Shown here: piece by piece, positions 19,280-27,697 of the stretch
Layout: each line of letters begins with the position of its first letter
How positions within the stretch are numbered: the first letter of the stretch is position 1
DNA from: a bacterium D16-36
GTDB lineage: Bacteria; Bacillota; Clostridia; Lachnospirales; Lachnospiraceae
Reading direction: 5' to 3'
DNA length: 34,183 nt
NCBI GenBank assembly: GCA_003611745.1
Contig: RAYF01000040.1
Span: 1 to 34,183, forward strand
Translations under genes and position numbers: made by a program
The notes under the pieces: generated by a model
Told to the model about the DNA's origin: nothing
Databases searched by the model: none
The model's input: only the letters and a program-made list of their open reading frames with translations

Positions 19280-21577
19280 TTATTTTTCCGCCTTAATTTC
19301 CTTTGTCGTCATAATGAACTTTACACTGCCATCCATGTCATCAGAAATGCCGGAAAAACTTTTATAATTTACAGCCGCCTTGTTAACTGCCTTTGCCCTG
19401 TTCTGCAGGTCATCACTGCCGTCGAGAAGGCTTGTTACCGCATCGGCAAGTTTACCAGTTCCTTCATCCTGAAACTGCTTCATCCCATCATATAAGTCCA
19501 GAGCGCCCTCTGCAAGCTTTCCGATGCCATCTGAAACCTGATCTGTGGAACCTGCTAATTTCTTTACTCCATTAAACAACTTTTTTGTGCCGTTTGCAAG
19601 TGTTTTTGTCGCTTTTCGGAAACTTGCACTGGAAGAAGTCAATTTTTTGCTGTTTTTCTTAATCTTGCCCGCATTCTTAGAAAGAGAATCCGCTGCGCTC
19701 TCCAGTTTCTTATTGTTTGCCGTGATAAGCTGCCCGCTTTTATAAATAGTATTCAGGTTTGACGTTATCTCTCCTACGCTTGCATTCACCTTTGCGCTGG
19801 CATCCATAATCGGAGCCTTATAACCACGGATTGTTTCGGCATTCTTAGCAATCTCCCCCACACTCTTCTCTAATGCGCCAGCCCCTGTATAAAGATTCAT
19901 TTCTTTGGACTGCGTATCGGTTGCCGCCTCGATCTGCGCAAGTGCTGCTGCCAAATCTTTCGCTCCGTTTCCATCCAAATCCCCGTCCGGCGTTCCATTT
20001 GTGCTGGCATCCACAGAAGCTGCTAACTTTTCTGCCCCCTGAATATAAGAAATAGCCATCTTTGCTATCTGGCTGGTCTGGGCATCCCCGCTTGCCGCAA
20101 CTGCCTGCAGCCCCTCAATCAGCGCAGCCGTATCCTGATTGTTTAACTCACTGGCGCCTTTATTAATCGCAGCTACCCCGGACTGCACCTGCTTTAACCC
20201 CTTATCTGCCGTCTCAACACCGTTCTTTAAAGATGCCGCTGCATTTGCGAGGCTGTTCATATTGTCCTCGGAAAGCAAAGCGCTTACCCCCGTTGTATAC
20301 GCCTCCAGCTGTGTATTAAATTCCTCATATGACTTTGGGAATGGGGCTGCCGCTGTATATAACTGCCCAACGCCTTCTATAAGCTTCTTTGTCCCCTGGC
20401 TGTATGTCTTTGTGCTCTCTGAAAACTTCTTCGCCCCGTCTACATACGTATTTACTGCATTTAAAAGCTTATCTGTGGAGCTGGTATATTTCCCGGCTGC
20501 TTTATTTATCTTCTGGCTGCCGTCATTTAATGTCTCCACACTGTCCTCCAATGTCCCGACTGCCTCCGCATACGTATCAAACTTGCTGTCGAGGTTCTTT
20601 AGATTATCCTGAATCTTATCGGAACCATCTACAAGCTCCGTGGCAGCGTCTGACAGATCATCCATCTTATCATTCAACTCATCTGTACCATCCAGATCCC
20701 CAAAATCAATATCCTTAAAAATACTTGCTGTCGCTATGGTATATGTCTGCCCCATCTCAAAATCTTTTACATCCGCCGTAATCGTTGCCGTATCTGTGAT
20801 TTTGTCAGTCACTTTATCAAGGTCTACCGATACATCATCGCCAAAATCAAGGTTATCCAAATCAAGGCTTTCCTTTAAGCCCGGCATACCGTATACTGCC
20901 ACAATGTCATTATCGCCCTCTGACAGCACCTGCCCATTATCCACCTGAACATTTGAAAACTTCTCCACAGGAAGTATCATTCCCGTTGCCATAACAAATG
21001 GGGTATATACCTCTTTCTTCTCCCCTGCCACTTTTACTCTTTTTCTTGAATTATTCTTATAAGTGATTTTCATTTCCAGCTTCCCACTCTTTCCAGCAAG
21101 CTCCTCCGGTGTTATTTCCTGTCCATCCAGCTTATAGGTGATTTCCATGCTGACCGGAAGCTCCTTATCACTTTTTCCCTGATAATAAATATCCTGCTCT
21201 CCTGCCTCCCACGAAAGCTCCTCACCGTCCTGTGTAAACGCCTCATCCCCCTTTGTATTCTGAATCTCGCTCAAATCCGACTGATCCTTTAGCGTAGTGC
21301 CTACGCCGGAATTTTTTAACCAGTCCGATACAACGATGTCCTGCGTCCCGCCGTTTGCATCCAGTGTCACATAGACAGATTCCTCTTTTTCCACACCCTG
21401 TGCTGCCTTTTTCTGCGCCGCATTCTTTTTCACTGTACCGGCAACTGCAGCTGTCTCCTTTACTGCCAGCTTCGCTGCCGCATAAGTATGCGTTGCGTAA
21501 TCTATATTCCCAAGTAATAACCCTGATGCCAATACACAGGTAAGCCCGACTGCTGCAACTGTTTTCTTATTTTTCAT
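19280..21577 (-). CDS. Exported YhgE/Pip-like protein with LxxG heptad repeats
   Basis: A 765-residue protein with an N-terminal signal (about 1-35, MKNKKTVAAVGLTCVLASGLLLGN). A beta-rich region (about 65-270) follows, then a long helical part with many LxxG-type heptads (LNDGSQKINKAAGKYTSS and similar), as in the periplasmic-loop segments of YhgE/Pip proteins. No C-terminal membrane helix is seen. It lies between an MMPL transporter and a TetR gene, an arrangement common in Firmicutes. It probably works with the transporter at the outer face of the membrane; the cargo is unknown. ATG with GGAGG six bases upstream; 118 bases separate it from the transporter gene. Confidence 0.82.
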   Translation of the reverse strand: MKNKKTVAAVGLTCVLASGLLLGNIDYATHTYAAAKLAVKETAAVAGTVKKNAAQKKAAQGVEKEESVYVTLDANGGTQDIVVSDWLKNSGVGTTLKDQSDLSEIQNTKGDEAFTQDGEELSWEAGEQDIYYQGKSDKELPVSMEITYKLDGQEITPEELAGKSGKLEMKITYKNNSRKRVKVAGEKKEVYTPFVMATGMILPVEKFSNVQVDNGQVLSEGDNDIVAVYGMPGLKESLDLDNLDFGDDVSVDLDKVTDKITDTATITADVKDFEMGQTYTIATASIFKDIDFGDLDGTDELNDKMDDLSDAATELVDGSDKIQDNLKNLDSKFDTYAEAVGTLEDSVETLNDGSQKINKAAGKYTSSTDKLLNAVNTYVDGAKKFSESTKTYSQGTKKLIEGVGQLYTAAAPFPKSYEEFNTQLEAYTTGVSALLSEDNMNSLANAAASLKNGVETADKGLKQVQSGVAAINKGASELNNQDTAALIEGLQAVAASGDAQTSQIAKMAISYIQGAEKLAASVDASTNGTPDGDLDGNGAKDLAAALAQIEAATDTQSKEMNLYTGAGALEKSVGEIAKNAETIRGYKAPIMDASAKVNASVGEITSNLNTIYKSGQLITANNKKLESAADSLSKNAGKIKKNSKKLTSSSASFRKATKTLANGTKKLFNGVKKLAGSTDQVSDGIGKLAEGALDLYDGMKQFQDEGTGKLADAVTSLLDGSDDLQNRAKAVNKAAVNYKSFSGISDDMDGSVKFIMTTKEIKAEK

Positions 21578-21695
21578 AATAATCCTCCATTCCTGCCTTC
21601 AACGGCTCAAATAATGATAAATTCCTACTAAGTCCAGATTTTCTAATTGAGGTCTATCTTTTTGCAGACGCTTTATCCTATAAAGGCGTCCGCCC

Positions 21696-23816
21696 CTAAT
21701 TTTCTTCTATTAAAATATTCCCATGCTCCTTATCCCTCTGATGAATATTTTCTTTCATCATATCAAGGGAAGAGCGGATGATCACGCCATCAAATATCCA
21801 TAACATTGCCGGCAGCACACAGATAACTACCACCATACTGATGACAGACCCCCTTGACAGCAGTGTACAGATAGATCCGATCATATCAATGCGTGAATAT
21901 ACTGCTACACCGAATGTTGCCGCAAAGAAGCAGAAGCCACTTGTCAAAATTGATTTAATCGATGCCTTATGTGCGATATGGATGGCATCTTTCTTGCTCC
22001 GCTTCTGTACCACACGCTCCTTCTGGTAACGGCTGGTCATCAGAATCGCATAATCGACTGTCGCCCCTAACTGTATTGTCCCGATAACAATACTTGCTAC
22101 AAACGGCAGTGATGTGTGCGTGTAAAATGGAACCGCCATATTACATGCAATAGCAAATTCAATAATCGCCACCAGAATGATTGGAATAGAGATAGACTTA
22201 AATGTTATCAGGATAATCAGGAAAATGGCTGCCATGGAAATAATATTTACATTTTCCAAATCCACATTTGTTACATCTGCCAAATCCTTCATCAATGGCG
22301 CCTCGCCGATTACCATTCCCCCTTTCTGGTAACTCTTGACTATCTTATCTATGGCATGAATCTGATTGTTAGACTCATCTGTAGCGGACGCATAATCCGA
22401 ACAGATAAACTGCATCTCATGGCCGTCTGTTTTTAACATCTCCCTGACATCACTTGGAACCAGCGTATCAGGAATATTCGGTCCAAAAAGCGAATTCAGC
22501 CCCAGCACCCATTTCACGCCGTCTACTTTTTCAATCTCCCCAAGCATTTCATTTTTTTCTTTAGCTGTCAGCCCGTCTTCCAGCAGTACCATATGGATGG
22601 AACTCATATCAAAATTTTCTTTTAATTTATCATTTGCTATGGCACTCGGTATATCCTTTGGAAGGGATGTATCCAGATTATAGTAAATCTCATAGTTATT
22701 ATTGCCGTAAATTGCCGGCGCCAATACGATTAAAAACAAAACAACTGCGATATAACGGTACTTAATAATAAAGTCCGATACCTTATCAAGCGAAGGAATA
22801 ATCGGCTTATGCGTCGTCTTCTCTATCGCACCGTCAAAGGTAAGGATCATGGCCGGAAGAACTGTTACGCACATCAATACGCCAATGATTACGCCCTTTG
22901 ACATAACGATTCCGATATCCATGCCCAGCTTAAATGTCATAAAGCACAGAGCCACAAATCCGGCAATCGTCGTAACAGAGCTGCTTGATACTGATTTAAA
23001 TGTATTGGAGATGGCATGCGCCATCGCGCGTTTCTTGTCGCCCGGAAACCTCTCTTTATTGGATTCGTAGCTTTCCAGCAGGAAGATAGAATAATCCATC
23101 GTAACTGCAAGCTGCAGCACCGCCGCCAATGCCTGTGTGATATACGAAATCTCCCCGAGGAAGATATTGCTTCCCAGATTAAAGAGAATGGAAAGCCCAA
23201 TCGTAAGCAGGAAAATCAACGGCGCTACCAGAGAATCCATCGTAACCAGAAGAACAACCAGACAAAGAACTGCTGCCACCAAAACATAAATCGGCATTTC
23301 CGCCAATGCCAGATCCTTGATATCGGTAACAACGCCCGACATACCGCTGGCATATGCATTTTTTGCAACCGTCCTGCGGATATCTGCAATGGCATCCATC
23401 GTGGAATCCGCTGATGTTGTAGAATCAAAAAATGCAATCATCATAGTGGCATCCCCATTGAAAAATGCTTTCCTGATATCCTGCGGAAGCATCTGCGTCG
23501 GTACATTCGTGTCAAGCACATCATCATACCAGAGCACATCTTTCACATGGCCAATCCCTTCCACCTGCTTCTCTAGCTCGGCGGTCTCCTTCATCGTCAT
23601 ATCTTCCACGATAATCATGGAGAAAGCCCCCGTCCCAAACTCATCCACCATAATATCCTGGCCTTCTACAGTCTCCAGAGATTTAGGCAGATAGCTAAGC
23701 ACATCATAATTGACACGCGTTGACAGGTAGCCTATCCCTGCCGGAATCAGAAGAATCACCGTAATCAGTAATATGATGTTCTTATGTTTCGTAATCCATT
23801 TGCCGACATTAATCAT
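21696..23816 (-). CDS. MMPL/RND-family membrane exporter
   Basis: This is a 706-residue transporter with two similar halves: one N-terminal helix and then a large outer loop, followed by five or six helices, repeated. Typical MMPL segments are AVTMDYSIFLLESY in the first half and GATVDYAILMTSRY in the second, each holding the Asp expected to carry protons. Substrates of the family are lipids, peptides or drugs; the one here is unknown. The ORF is open to a GTG at 23822, but the ATG at 23816 is preferred because AAAGGA lies at a better distance. First gene of the operon with the heptad-repeat protein and TetR regulator. Confidence 0.9.
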   Translation of the reverse strand: MINVGKWITKHKNIILLITVILLIPAGIGYLSTRVNYDVLSYLPKSLETVEGQDIMVDEFGTGAFSMIIVEDMTMKETAELEKQVEGIGHVKDVLWYDDVLDTNVPTQMLPQDIRKAFFNGDATMMIAFFDSTTSADSTMDAIADIRRTVAKNAYASGMSGVVTDIKDLALAEMPIYVLVAAVLCLVVLLVTMDSLVAPLIFLLTIGLSILFNLGSNIFLGEISYITQALAAVLQLAVTMDYSIFLLESYESNKERFPGDKKRAMAHAISNTFKSVSSSSVTTIAGFVALCFMTFKLGMDIGIVMSKGVIIGVLMCVTVLPAMILTFDGAIEKTTHKPIIPSLDKVSDFIIKYRYIAVVLFLIVLAPAIYGNNNYEIYYNLDTSLPKDIPSAIANDKLKENFDMSSIHMVLLEDGLTAKEKNEMLGEIEKVDGVKWVLGLNSLFGPNIPDTLVPSDVREMLKTDGHEMQFICSDYASATDESNNQIHAIDKIVKSYQKGGMVIGEAPLMKDLADVTNVDLENVNIISMAAIFLIILITFKSISIPIILVAIIEFAIACNMAVPFYTHTSLPFVASIVIGTIQLGATVDYAILMTSRYQKERVVQKRSKKDAIHIAHKASIKSILTSGFCFFAATFGVAVYSRIDMIGSICTLLSRGSVISMVVVICVLPAMLWIFDGVIIRSSLDMMKENIHQRDKEHGNILIEEN

Positions 23817-23837
23817 TGTCACTCATCCTTTCTCAAA

Positions 23838-23852
23838 ATGACCTTTAGTCAT
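23838..23852. promoter_or_regulatory. TetR-type operator, downstream copy
   Basis: ATGACCTTTAGTCAT is a near-perfect palindrome with TGAC/GTCA arms. It lies in the early transcribed region just before the ribosome binding site of the MMPL gene. It shares TGACC-N3-AGTCA with the copy at 23885-23897; the two centres are 46 bp apart. Confidence 0.75.
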
Positions 23853-23869
23853 TTTTATTTCCATGACAT

Positions 23870-23898
23870 ACTATATGACAAAACTGACCAATAGTCAA
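23870..23898 (-). promoter_or_regulatory. Sigma-A promoter of the MMPL export operon
   Basis: On the minus strand TTGACT (23893-23898) and TATAGT (23870-23875) are 17 bases apart, one mismatch each from consensus. The upstream operator overlaps the -35 box. Confidence 0.7.
23885..23897. promoter_or_regulatory. TetR-type operator, copy overlapping the -35 box
   Basis: TGACCAATAGTCA has the same TGACC-N3-AGTCA form as the downstream site. It covers the -35 hexamer of the operon promoter, so binding should block RNA polymerase. The operon's own TetR protein is the likely ligand. Confidence 0.75.
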
Positions 23899-23938
23899 TC
23901 TTTTTTTGAAGATTTTTGGGAAATTAAGATTTCTTTAA

Positions 23939-24018
23939 GAAAAGGGCACCGCCTGCGCTGGTGCCCTAGCAAAAATTCCTCTGGAATTTTTGTTGCAGGA
24001 ACGCTCCGCGTTCCTTAA
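23939..24018. repeat. Three-hairpin repeat, copy C, with terminator function
   Basis: Three hairpins follow one another: GGGCACC/GGTGCCC (23944-23966), CAAAAATTCC/GGAATTTTTG (about 23970-23992) and AGGAACGC/GCGTTCCT (about 23998-24016). The order matches the copy at 7329-7410. On the minus strand the GGGCAC hairpin is followed by TTTTC, so it can stop transcripts coming from the Rpn-family gene before the MMPL promoter. Confidence 0.6.
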
Positions 24019-24052
24019 CCACTACGATTACAGCTGTTTTCTATTATATTTC

Positions 24053-24125
24053 AAAAAGGGGAACGTCAGCACGTTCCCCTGCAAGAAAATAGAGCCAAAA
24101 CCTATTTTTTAGGATTTCTGGCTCT
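24053..24125 (-). terminator. Hairpin pair and terminator after the Rpn-family gene
   Basis: Arms GGGGAACGT (24058-24066) and ACGTTCCCC (24071-24079) form a perfect 9-bp stem followed on the minus strand by five T. Just before it in transcription order another hairpin pairs AGAGCC (24091-24096) with GGCTCT (24120-24125) and has an inner CCTA/TAGG stem. It begins 12 bases after the stop codon. Confidence 0.75.
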
Positions 24126-24136
24126 ATGACAGTACT

Positions 24137-24967
24137 TTATGCATTTCGCTCTGTTTTCAGTTGATTTACTTCTTCAAGGGAAAGCCCTGAAATATTCGCA
24201 ATTTCTTCTAAAGCATATTTCCCAGCAGCTAACATACGGAGTGCTGCTTCTTTCATACCTTCTTTTATGCCTTCTTTTATACCCTCTTTCAAGGACTCAT
24301 TTCTCATATCCTCCATAATACGGCACATCTCACTCACTCCCTTCGGATTTTCTTTCAGATACCGTGTCCGGTCTGCCATCAGTTCAAAATTCATATCATC
24401 TGCCTGTGTACAGTTAAAATCATGCATGAGCTTTCCAAGATTGGATTCGCCCCGGTATTCCCCATTCACATACAGGATATGTTCCCCATCTTCAAAAGAT
24501 TTACCCGTGGCAAGGTTAATCCTCTCAATCGGATAGACCGGCTCGCCCTTTCCATAAAAATCTTTCTCAATAATAAAGATTGTATAGGTATCCGGCAGTT
24601 CTTTAAATTCCTGTCCGGAATGGAGATTCTCTACATCCATCACGCTGGAATGGTATCTTGCCCGGTGCGGGTCTGCCCCCTTTTCCTGCCTTTGGATTTC
24701 AAAATCGTATCTTTTCCCGGTTGAATCCGTCCCATATGCGTCCAGACAGATAGAGCGTGCCCCGGCTAGCCTTTTCATGTCCTTCTGTGTTTCACAGTCA
24801 GTGATAATCAAATCCTGCTTACCCGTGATAATGCGTAACACAAATTCTGCCAGTGGAATGTTATCTTTGAACAGGCAGCGCATAAAATCATCGTCAATAG
24901 GCCGTAAGTCACGCAGGCGCTGTAAATCCTCCTGATGCTGCTGTTCCGTTGCTGTCAATATCCACAC
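24137..24967 (-). CDS. Rpn-type PD-(D/E)XK nuclease family transposase-like protein
   Basis: A 276-residue protein of the Rpn/PD-(D/E)XK transposase-like family, members of which are DNA endonucleases that promote recombination. The N-terminal part has RPIDDDFMRCLFKDN, and the nuclease core is LDAYGTDSTGKRYDFEIQRQ (about residues 74-93). It ends in a helical tail with the short repeat KEGIKEGIKEGMKEA, typical of the family and coded by a near 12-base tandem repeat. Such genes occur in many copies in gut Clostridia. No inverted ends are seen around it. The start is GTG at 24967 behind AAAGGAAAGG, but a TTG four codons on is possible. Confidence 0.85.
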   Translation of the reverse strand: MWILTATEQQHQEDLQRLRDLRPIDDDFMRCLFKDNIPLAEFVLRIITGKQDLIITDCETQKDMKRLAGARSICLDAYGTDSTGKRYDFEIQRQEKGADPHRARYHSSVMDVENLHSGQEFKELPDTYTIFIIEKDFYGKGEPVYPIERINLATGKSFEDGEHILYVNGEYRGESNLGKLMHDFNCTQADDMNFELMADRTRYLKENPKGVSEMCRIMEDMRNESLKEGIKEGIKEGMKEAALRMLAAGKYALEEIANISGLSLEEVNQLKTERNA

Positions 24968-25106
24968 CTGCCTTTCCTTTCATTTTCGTAGTTCCATACT
25001 ACCACAAACCTCCTGATTTTACAAACCGGAAACCAGTGTATTCCTGATTCCCAGCATCCCGCTGTTATCGTTTTATCCTATCTGCTATATCTCATTTTTA
25101 GTATGC

Positions 25107-25143
25107 AAAAAACTGCCGCACTAAAAACAAATTAGTGCGGCAG
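25107..25143 (-). terminator. Terminator of htpG
   Basis: Arms CTGCCGCACTAA (25113-25124) and its exact complement (25132-25143) form a perfect 12-bp stem with a seven-base loop. Six T follow on the minus strand. It lies 31 bases after the htpG stop. Confidence 0.92.
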
Positions 25144-25174
25144 CCCTGCTGCCTAAAACTATTTTATCTCGCCA

Positions 25175-27283
25175 TTATTTTGCTAACAGCATCATAATCT
25201 CATTGCTCCTTGCTACAAACTCTGTCATTTCCTCTGCAGGCAGCGGCTTATGTGCAATCATTGCCAAGTCATACAACTGCTTACAGAACATCTCCACATG
25301 CTCACCATCTTTATTGTCAAGGATATACTGCACCAGCTTGTTACCTGAGTTGAGCACTAAAGTCTCTCCGCCTCCGAACATGCCCATATCCATGCCATTG
25401 CCGCCCATGCTGTACATTTTCATCATATCCTGCATACGGCGTGTCTCCTCTGGGAGCGTCATCATAGATGAAATATTTTCATTCTTTAACTTCTCTACCT
25501 TTACCTCAAGCTTTTCCTTGCCCAGCGCTTTCTTGAAAATCTCACTCAGGGATTCTGTCTGCGCCTTGATTGTCTCCTCGTCCACTTCTTCCGTCATTGT
25601 GTCAGTCAAATCCGCATCAATACGCTGGAATTTAACTTTCAGGTCGCCCTGCTCCAGTTGGGAGATAAACGGCTGGTCAATGGAATGTGTTAAAATAACC
25701 GCATTAATTTCCTGCTCTTTGAAGAGATTGACATACTGGCTCTGCTGCTGCAAATCTGTGACATAATATACAGTTGTTGCTTTCTCCTCTTCATCTTCCC
25801 CGCTGTCCGCACTGTCGCCTTCCGCAGAAGAACCGGAATCCTCCGCTGCATCCGCAGCCTTGTCCTCTTTGCCCTCCTCGGTGTCAGTCCCTTCTGCCTT
25901 TGCGCGCTCCTCCACATACTCAGGCAGTGTAATAAACTTATCATTTAAGTCCTTGAAGATAATATACTCCTCCATCTTCTCACGGAATTTCTCGTCTTTT
26001 AAGCATCCGTATTTGATAAATGGACTGATATCATCCCAGTATTTCTCGTAATTCTCCTTGTCTACCTTATACATACCGGACAATTTATCTGCTACTTTCT
26101 TTGTTATATAGTCAGAAATCTTCTTTACAAACCCATCATTCTGCAGCGCACTTCTGGACACGTTCAGAGGCAGGTCTGGGCAGTCAATCACACCCTTTAA
26201 GAGCATTAAAAATTCTGGAATCACTTCCTTGATATTATCAGCGATAAATACCTGATTGTTGTATAACTTAATTACGCCCTCCAGATTATCGTACTCTGTA
26301 TTGACCTTCGGGAAATACAGGATTCCCTTTAAATTAAATGGATAGTCCATATTCAGATGAATCCAGAACAGAGGCTCCTTGTAATCATTAAAGACCTTCC
26401 GGTAAAATTCCTTGTACTCCTCGTCCGTACAGTCATTTGGGTGCTTCATCCAGAGAGGCGACGTATCGCTTAAAGATACCGGGCGTTTATGGATTTTTGC
26501 CTTTTCCTTTCTCGGGGAAACTTCAACGATTTCTTTCTCGCCGTTCTCGTTCTCTTTCTCCTCTGTCTTAGCTTCCTCGACAATATTTTCCACAACCACA
26601 TCATCTTCACGGACATCGGCTGCGTCTATTGTCTCAAACTCCTGCTCCGCATTCTCTTTGCTCAGGAAAATTTCAACTGGCATAAAGGAGCAGTACTTAG
26701 AAATCACCTCGCGGACACGGTATTCATTCGCAAATTCCAGACTGTCCTCAGAAAGATATAATGTAATAGTAGTTCCAACTTCTTCTCTGGACCCTTGTGA
26801 CATCTCAAAATTGATGCCGCCCTCTGACTCCCAGTGTACAGCCTCCGCACCATCCTGCCATGACAGCGTATCAATGGAAACACTATCTGCAACCATAAAG
26901 GAAGAATAAAATCCCAGGCCAAAATGGCCGATAATCTGCTCTTCATTCGTCTTATCCTTGTATTTCTCCAAAAAGTCAGTAGCCCCGGAAAAAGCTACCT
27001 GATTGATGTACTCATCAACTTCTGTCTCCGTCATCCCGATACCATTATCCGTAAAGGTAATCGTCTTTTCCTCTGGATTAACCGTAACCTGAATCTTTGC
27101 CTTGTAATCATCCGGAAGCGTATACTCCCCCATAACGTCTAATTTCTTTAACTTCGTAATAGCATCACAACCGTTTGAAACCAGCTCACGCACAAAAATA
27201 TCATGGTCGGAATACAGCCACTTCTTGATTATCGGAAACATATTCTCAGACTCAATTGACAAACTTCCTGTTCTGTTCTGCAT
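25175..27283 (-). CDS. htpG: Hsp90-family chaperone HtpG
   Basis: This is the bacterial Hsp90, an ATP-driven dimeric cytoplasmic chaperone. The N-terminal ATPase motifs are FVRELVSNGCDAITKL, DNGIGMT and GHFGLGFYSSFMVAD. The middle domain includes the substrate-loop region PLFWIHLNMDYPFNLKG and the Arg of LPLNVSRSALQ. The 702 residues exceed E. coli HtpG (624). Much of the excess is a charged linker (about 231-268) and an acidic low-complexity insert (about 462-501) rich in Glu, Asp and Ser. The start at 27283 is chosen because GGAGA lies seven bases upstream and the family begins here; the frame runs further up through the promoter and CIRCE. Regulation by HrcA is likely. Confidence 0.95.
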   Translation of the reverse strand: MQNRTGSLSIESENMFPIIKKWLYSDHDIFVRELVSNGCDAITKLKKLDVMGEYTLPDDYKAKIQVTVNPEEKTITFTDNGIGMTETEVDEYINQVAFSGATDFLEKYKDKTNEEQIIGHFGLGFYSSFMVADSVSIDTLSWQDGAEAVHWESEGGINFEMSQGSREEVGTTITLYLSEDSLEFANEYRVREVISKYCSFMPVEIFLSKENAEQEFETIDAADVREDDVVVENIVEEAKTEEKENENGEKEIVEVSPRKEKAKIHKRPVSLSDTSPLWMKHPNDCTDEEYKEFYRKVFNDYKEPLFWIHLNMDYPFNLKGILYFPKVNTEYDNLEGVIKLYNNQVFIADNIKEVIPEFLMLLKGVIDCPDLPLNVSRSALQNDGFVKKISDYITKKVADKLSGMYKVDKENYEKYWDDISPFIKYGCLKDEKFREKMEEYIIFKDLNDKFITLPEYVEERAKAEGTDTEEGKEDKAADAAEDSGSSAEGDSADSGEDEEEKATTVYYVTDLQQQSQYVNLFKEQEINAVILTHSIDQPFISQLEQGDLKVKFQRIDADLTDTMTEEVDEETIKAQTESLSEIFKKALGKEKLEVKVEKLKNENISSMMTLPEETRRMQDMMKMYSMGGNGMDMGMFGGGETLVLNSGNKLVQYILDNKDGEHVEMFCKQLYDLAMIAHKPLPAEEMTEFVARSNEIMMLLAK

Positions 27284-27328
27284 TTTCATCTCTCCAATCT
27301 TATTCGTTCTAAATGAAATCCTATCTCT

Positions 27329-27355
27329 CTGGCACTCTTTAAAGAAGAGTGCTAA
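27329..27355. promoter_or_regulatory. CIRCE operator (HrcA site) of htpG
   Basis: On the minus strand this is a perfect TTAGCACTC arm, a nine-base spacer, and GAGTGCCAG, which matches GAGTGCTAA at 7 of 9 positions. It sits just after the htpG promoter in the transcribed leader, the usual CIRCE position. HrcA bound here would repress htpG until heat stress. Confidence 0.85.
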
Positions 27356-27371
27356 TAGCCTTGTAGAACAT

Positions 27372-27400
27372 AGTGTAATACGGTTCTGCAAAAATGTCAA
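27372..27400 (-). promoter_or_regulatory. Sigma-A promoter of htpG
   Basis: On the minus strand a perfect TTGACA (27395-27400) and TACACT (27372-27377) are separated by 17 bases. CIRCE follows 16 bases after the -10 box. A further TTAGCACTC half-site (27408-27416, plus strand) abuts the upstream side. Confidence 0.8.
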
Positions 27401-27430
27401 GATTTTTTTAGCACTCTTTTCCACAAGTGG

Positions 27431-27648
27431 CTAGTATAGCAAATAATTAATTTCTGGTATACTAACGCTGGATGATTGTTTCATATGCGAGGCGGAGGAA
27501 TGAGGCGTAGCGGTGGCTACGTCGATTGACGGTGCTAGATGTCCAGTGGACATCTGATAAGCATGGACCGAAGCAGAGCGTAGACCAACGAAGCAAATGG
27601 GCAATCAGACAAGTAAGTATACCAGTTAATTATTATTTGCTATACTAG
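27431..27648. mobile_element. 218-bp MITE-like element with 33-bp terminal inverted repeats
   Basis: The ends at 27431-27463 and 27616-27648 are inverted copies identical at 29 of 33 positions. Both start with CTAGTATAGC, so a CTAG target duplication is possible. The interior has no ORF of note but is structured: AGATGTCCA-G-TGGACATCT (27537-27555) is a perfect palindrome near the middle, and flanking segments can pair imperfectly, so the whole can fold as one long hairpin. The interior is visibly more GC-rich than the ends. It lies between the antiporter gene and the htpG promoter. It could be moved by a transposase encoded elsewhere; none is in the window. Confidence 0.7.
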
Positions 27649-27697
27649 TACACCAGAACACAGAAATCAACAATCATTTTTCTAAACAGCACATCGC

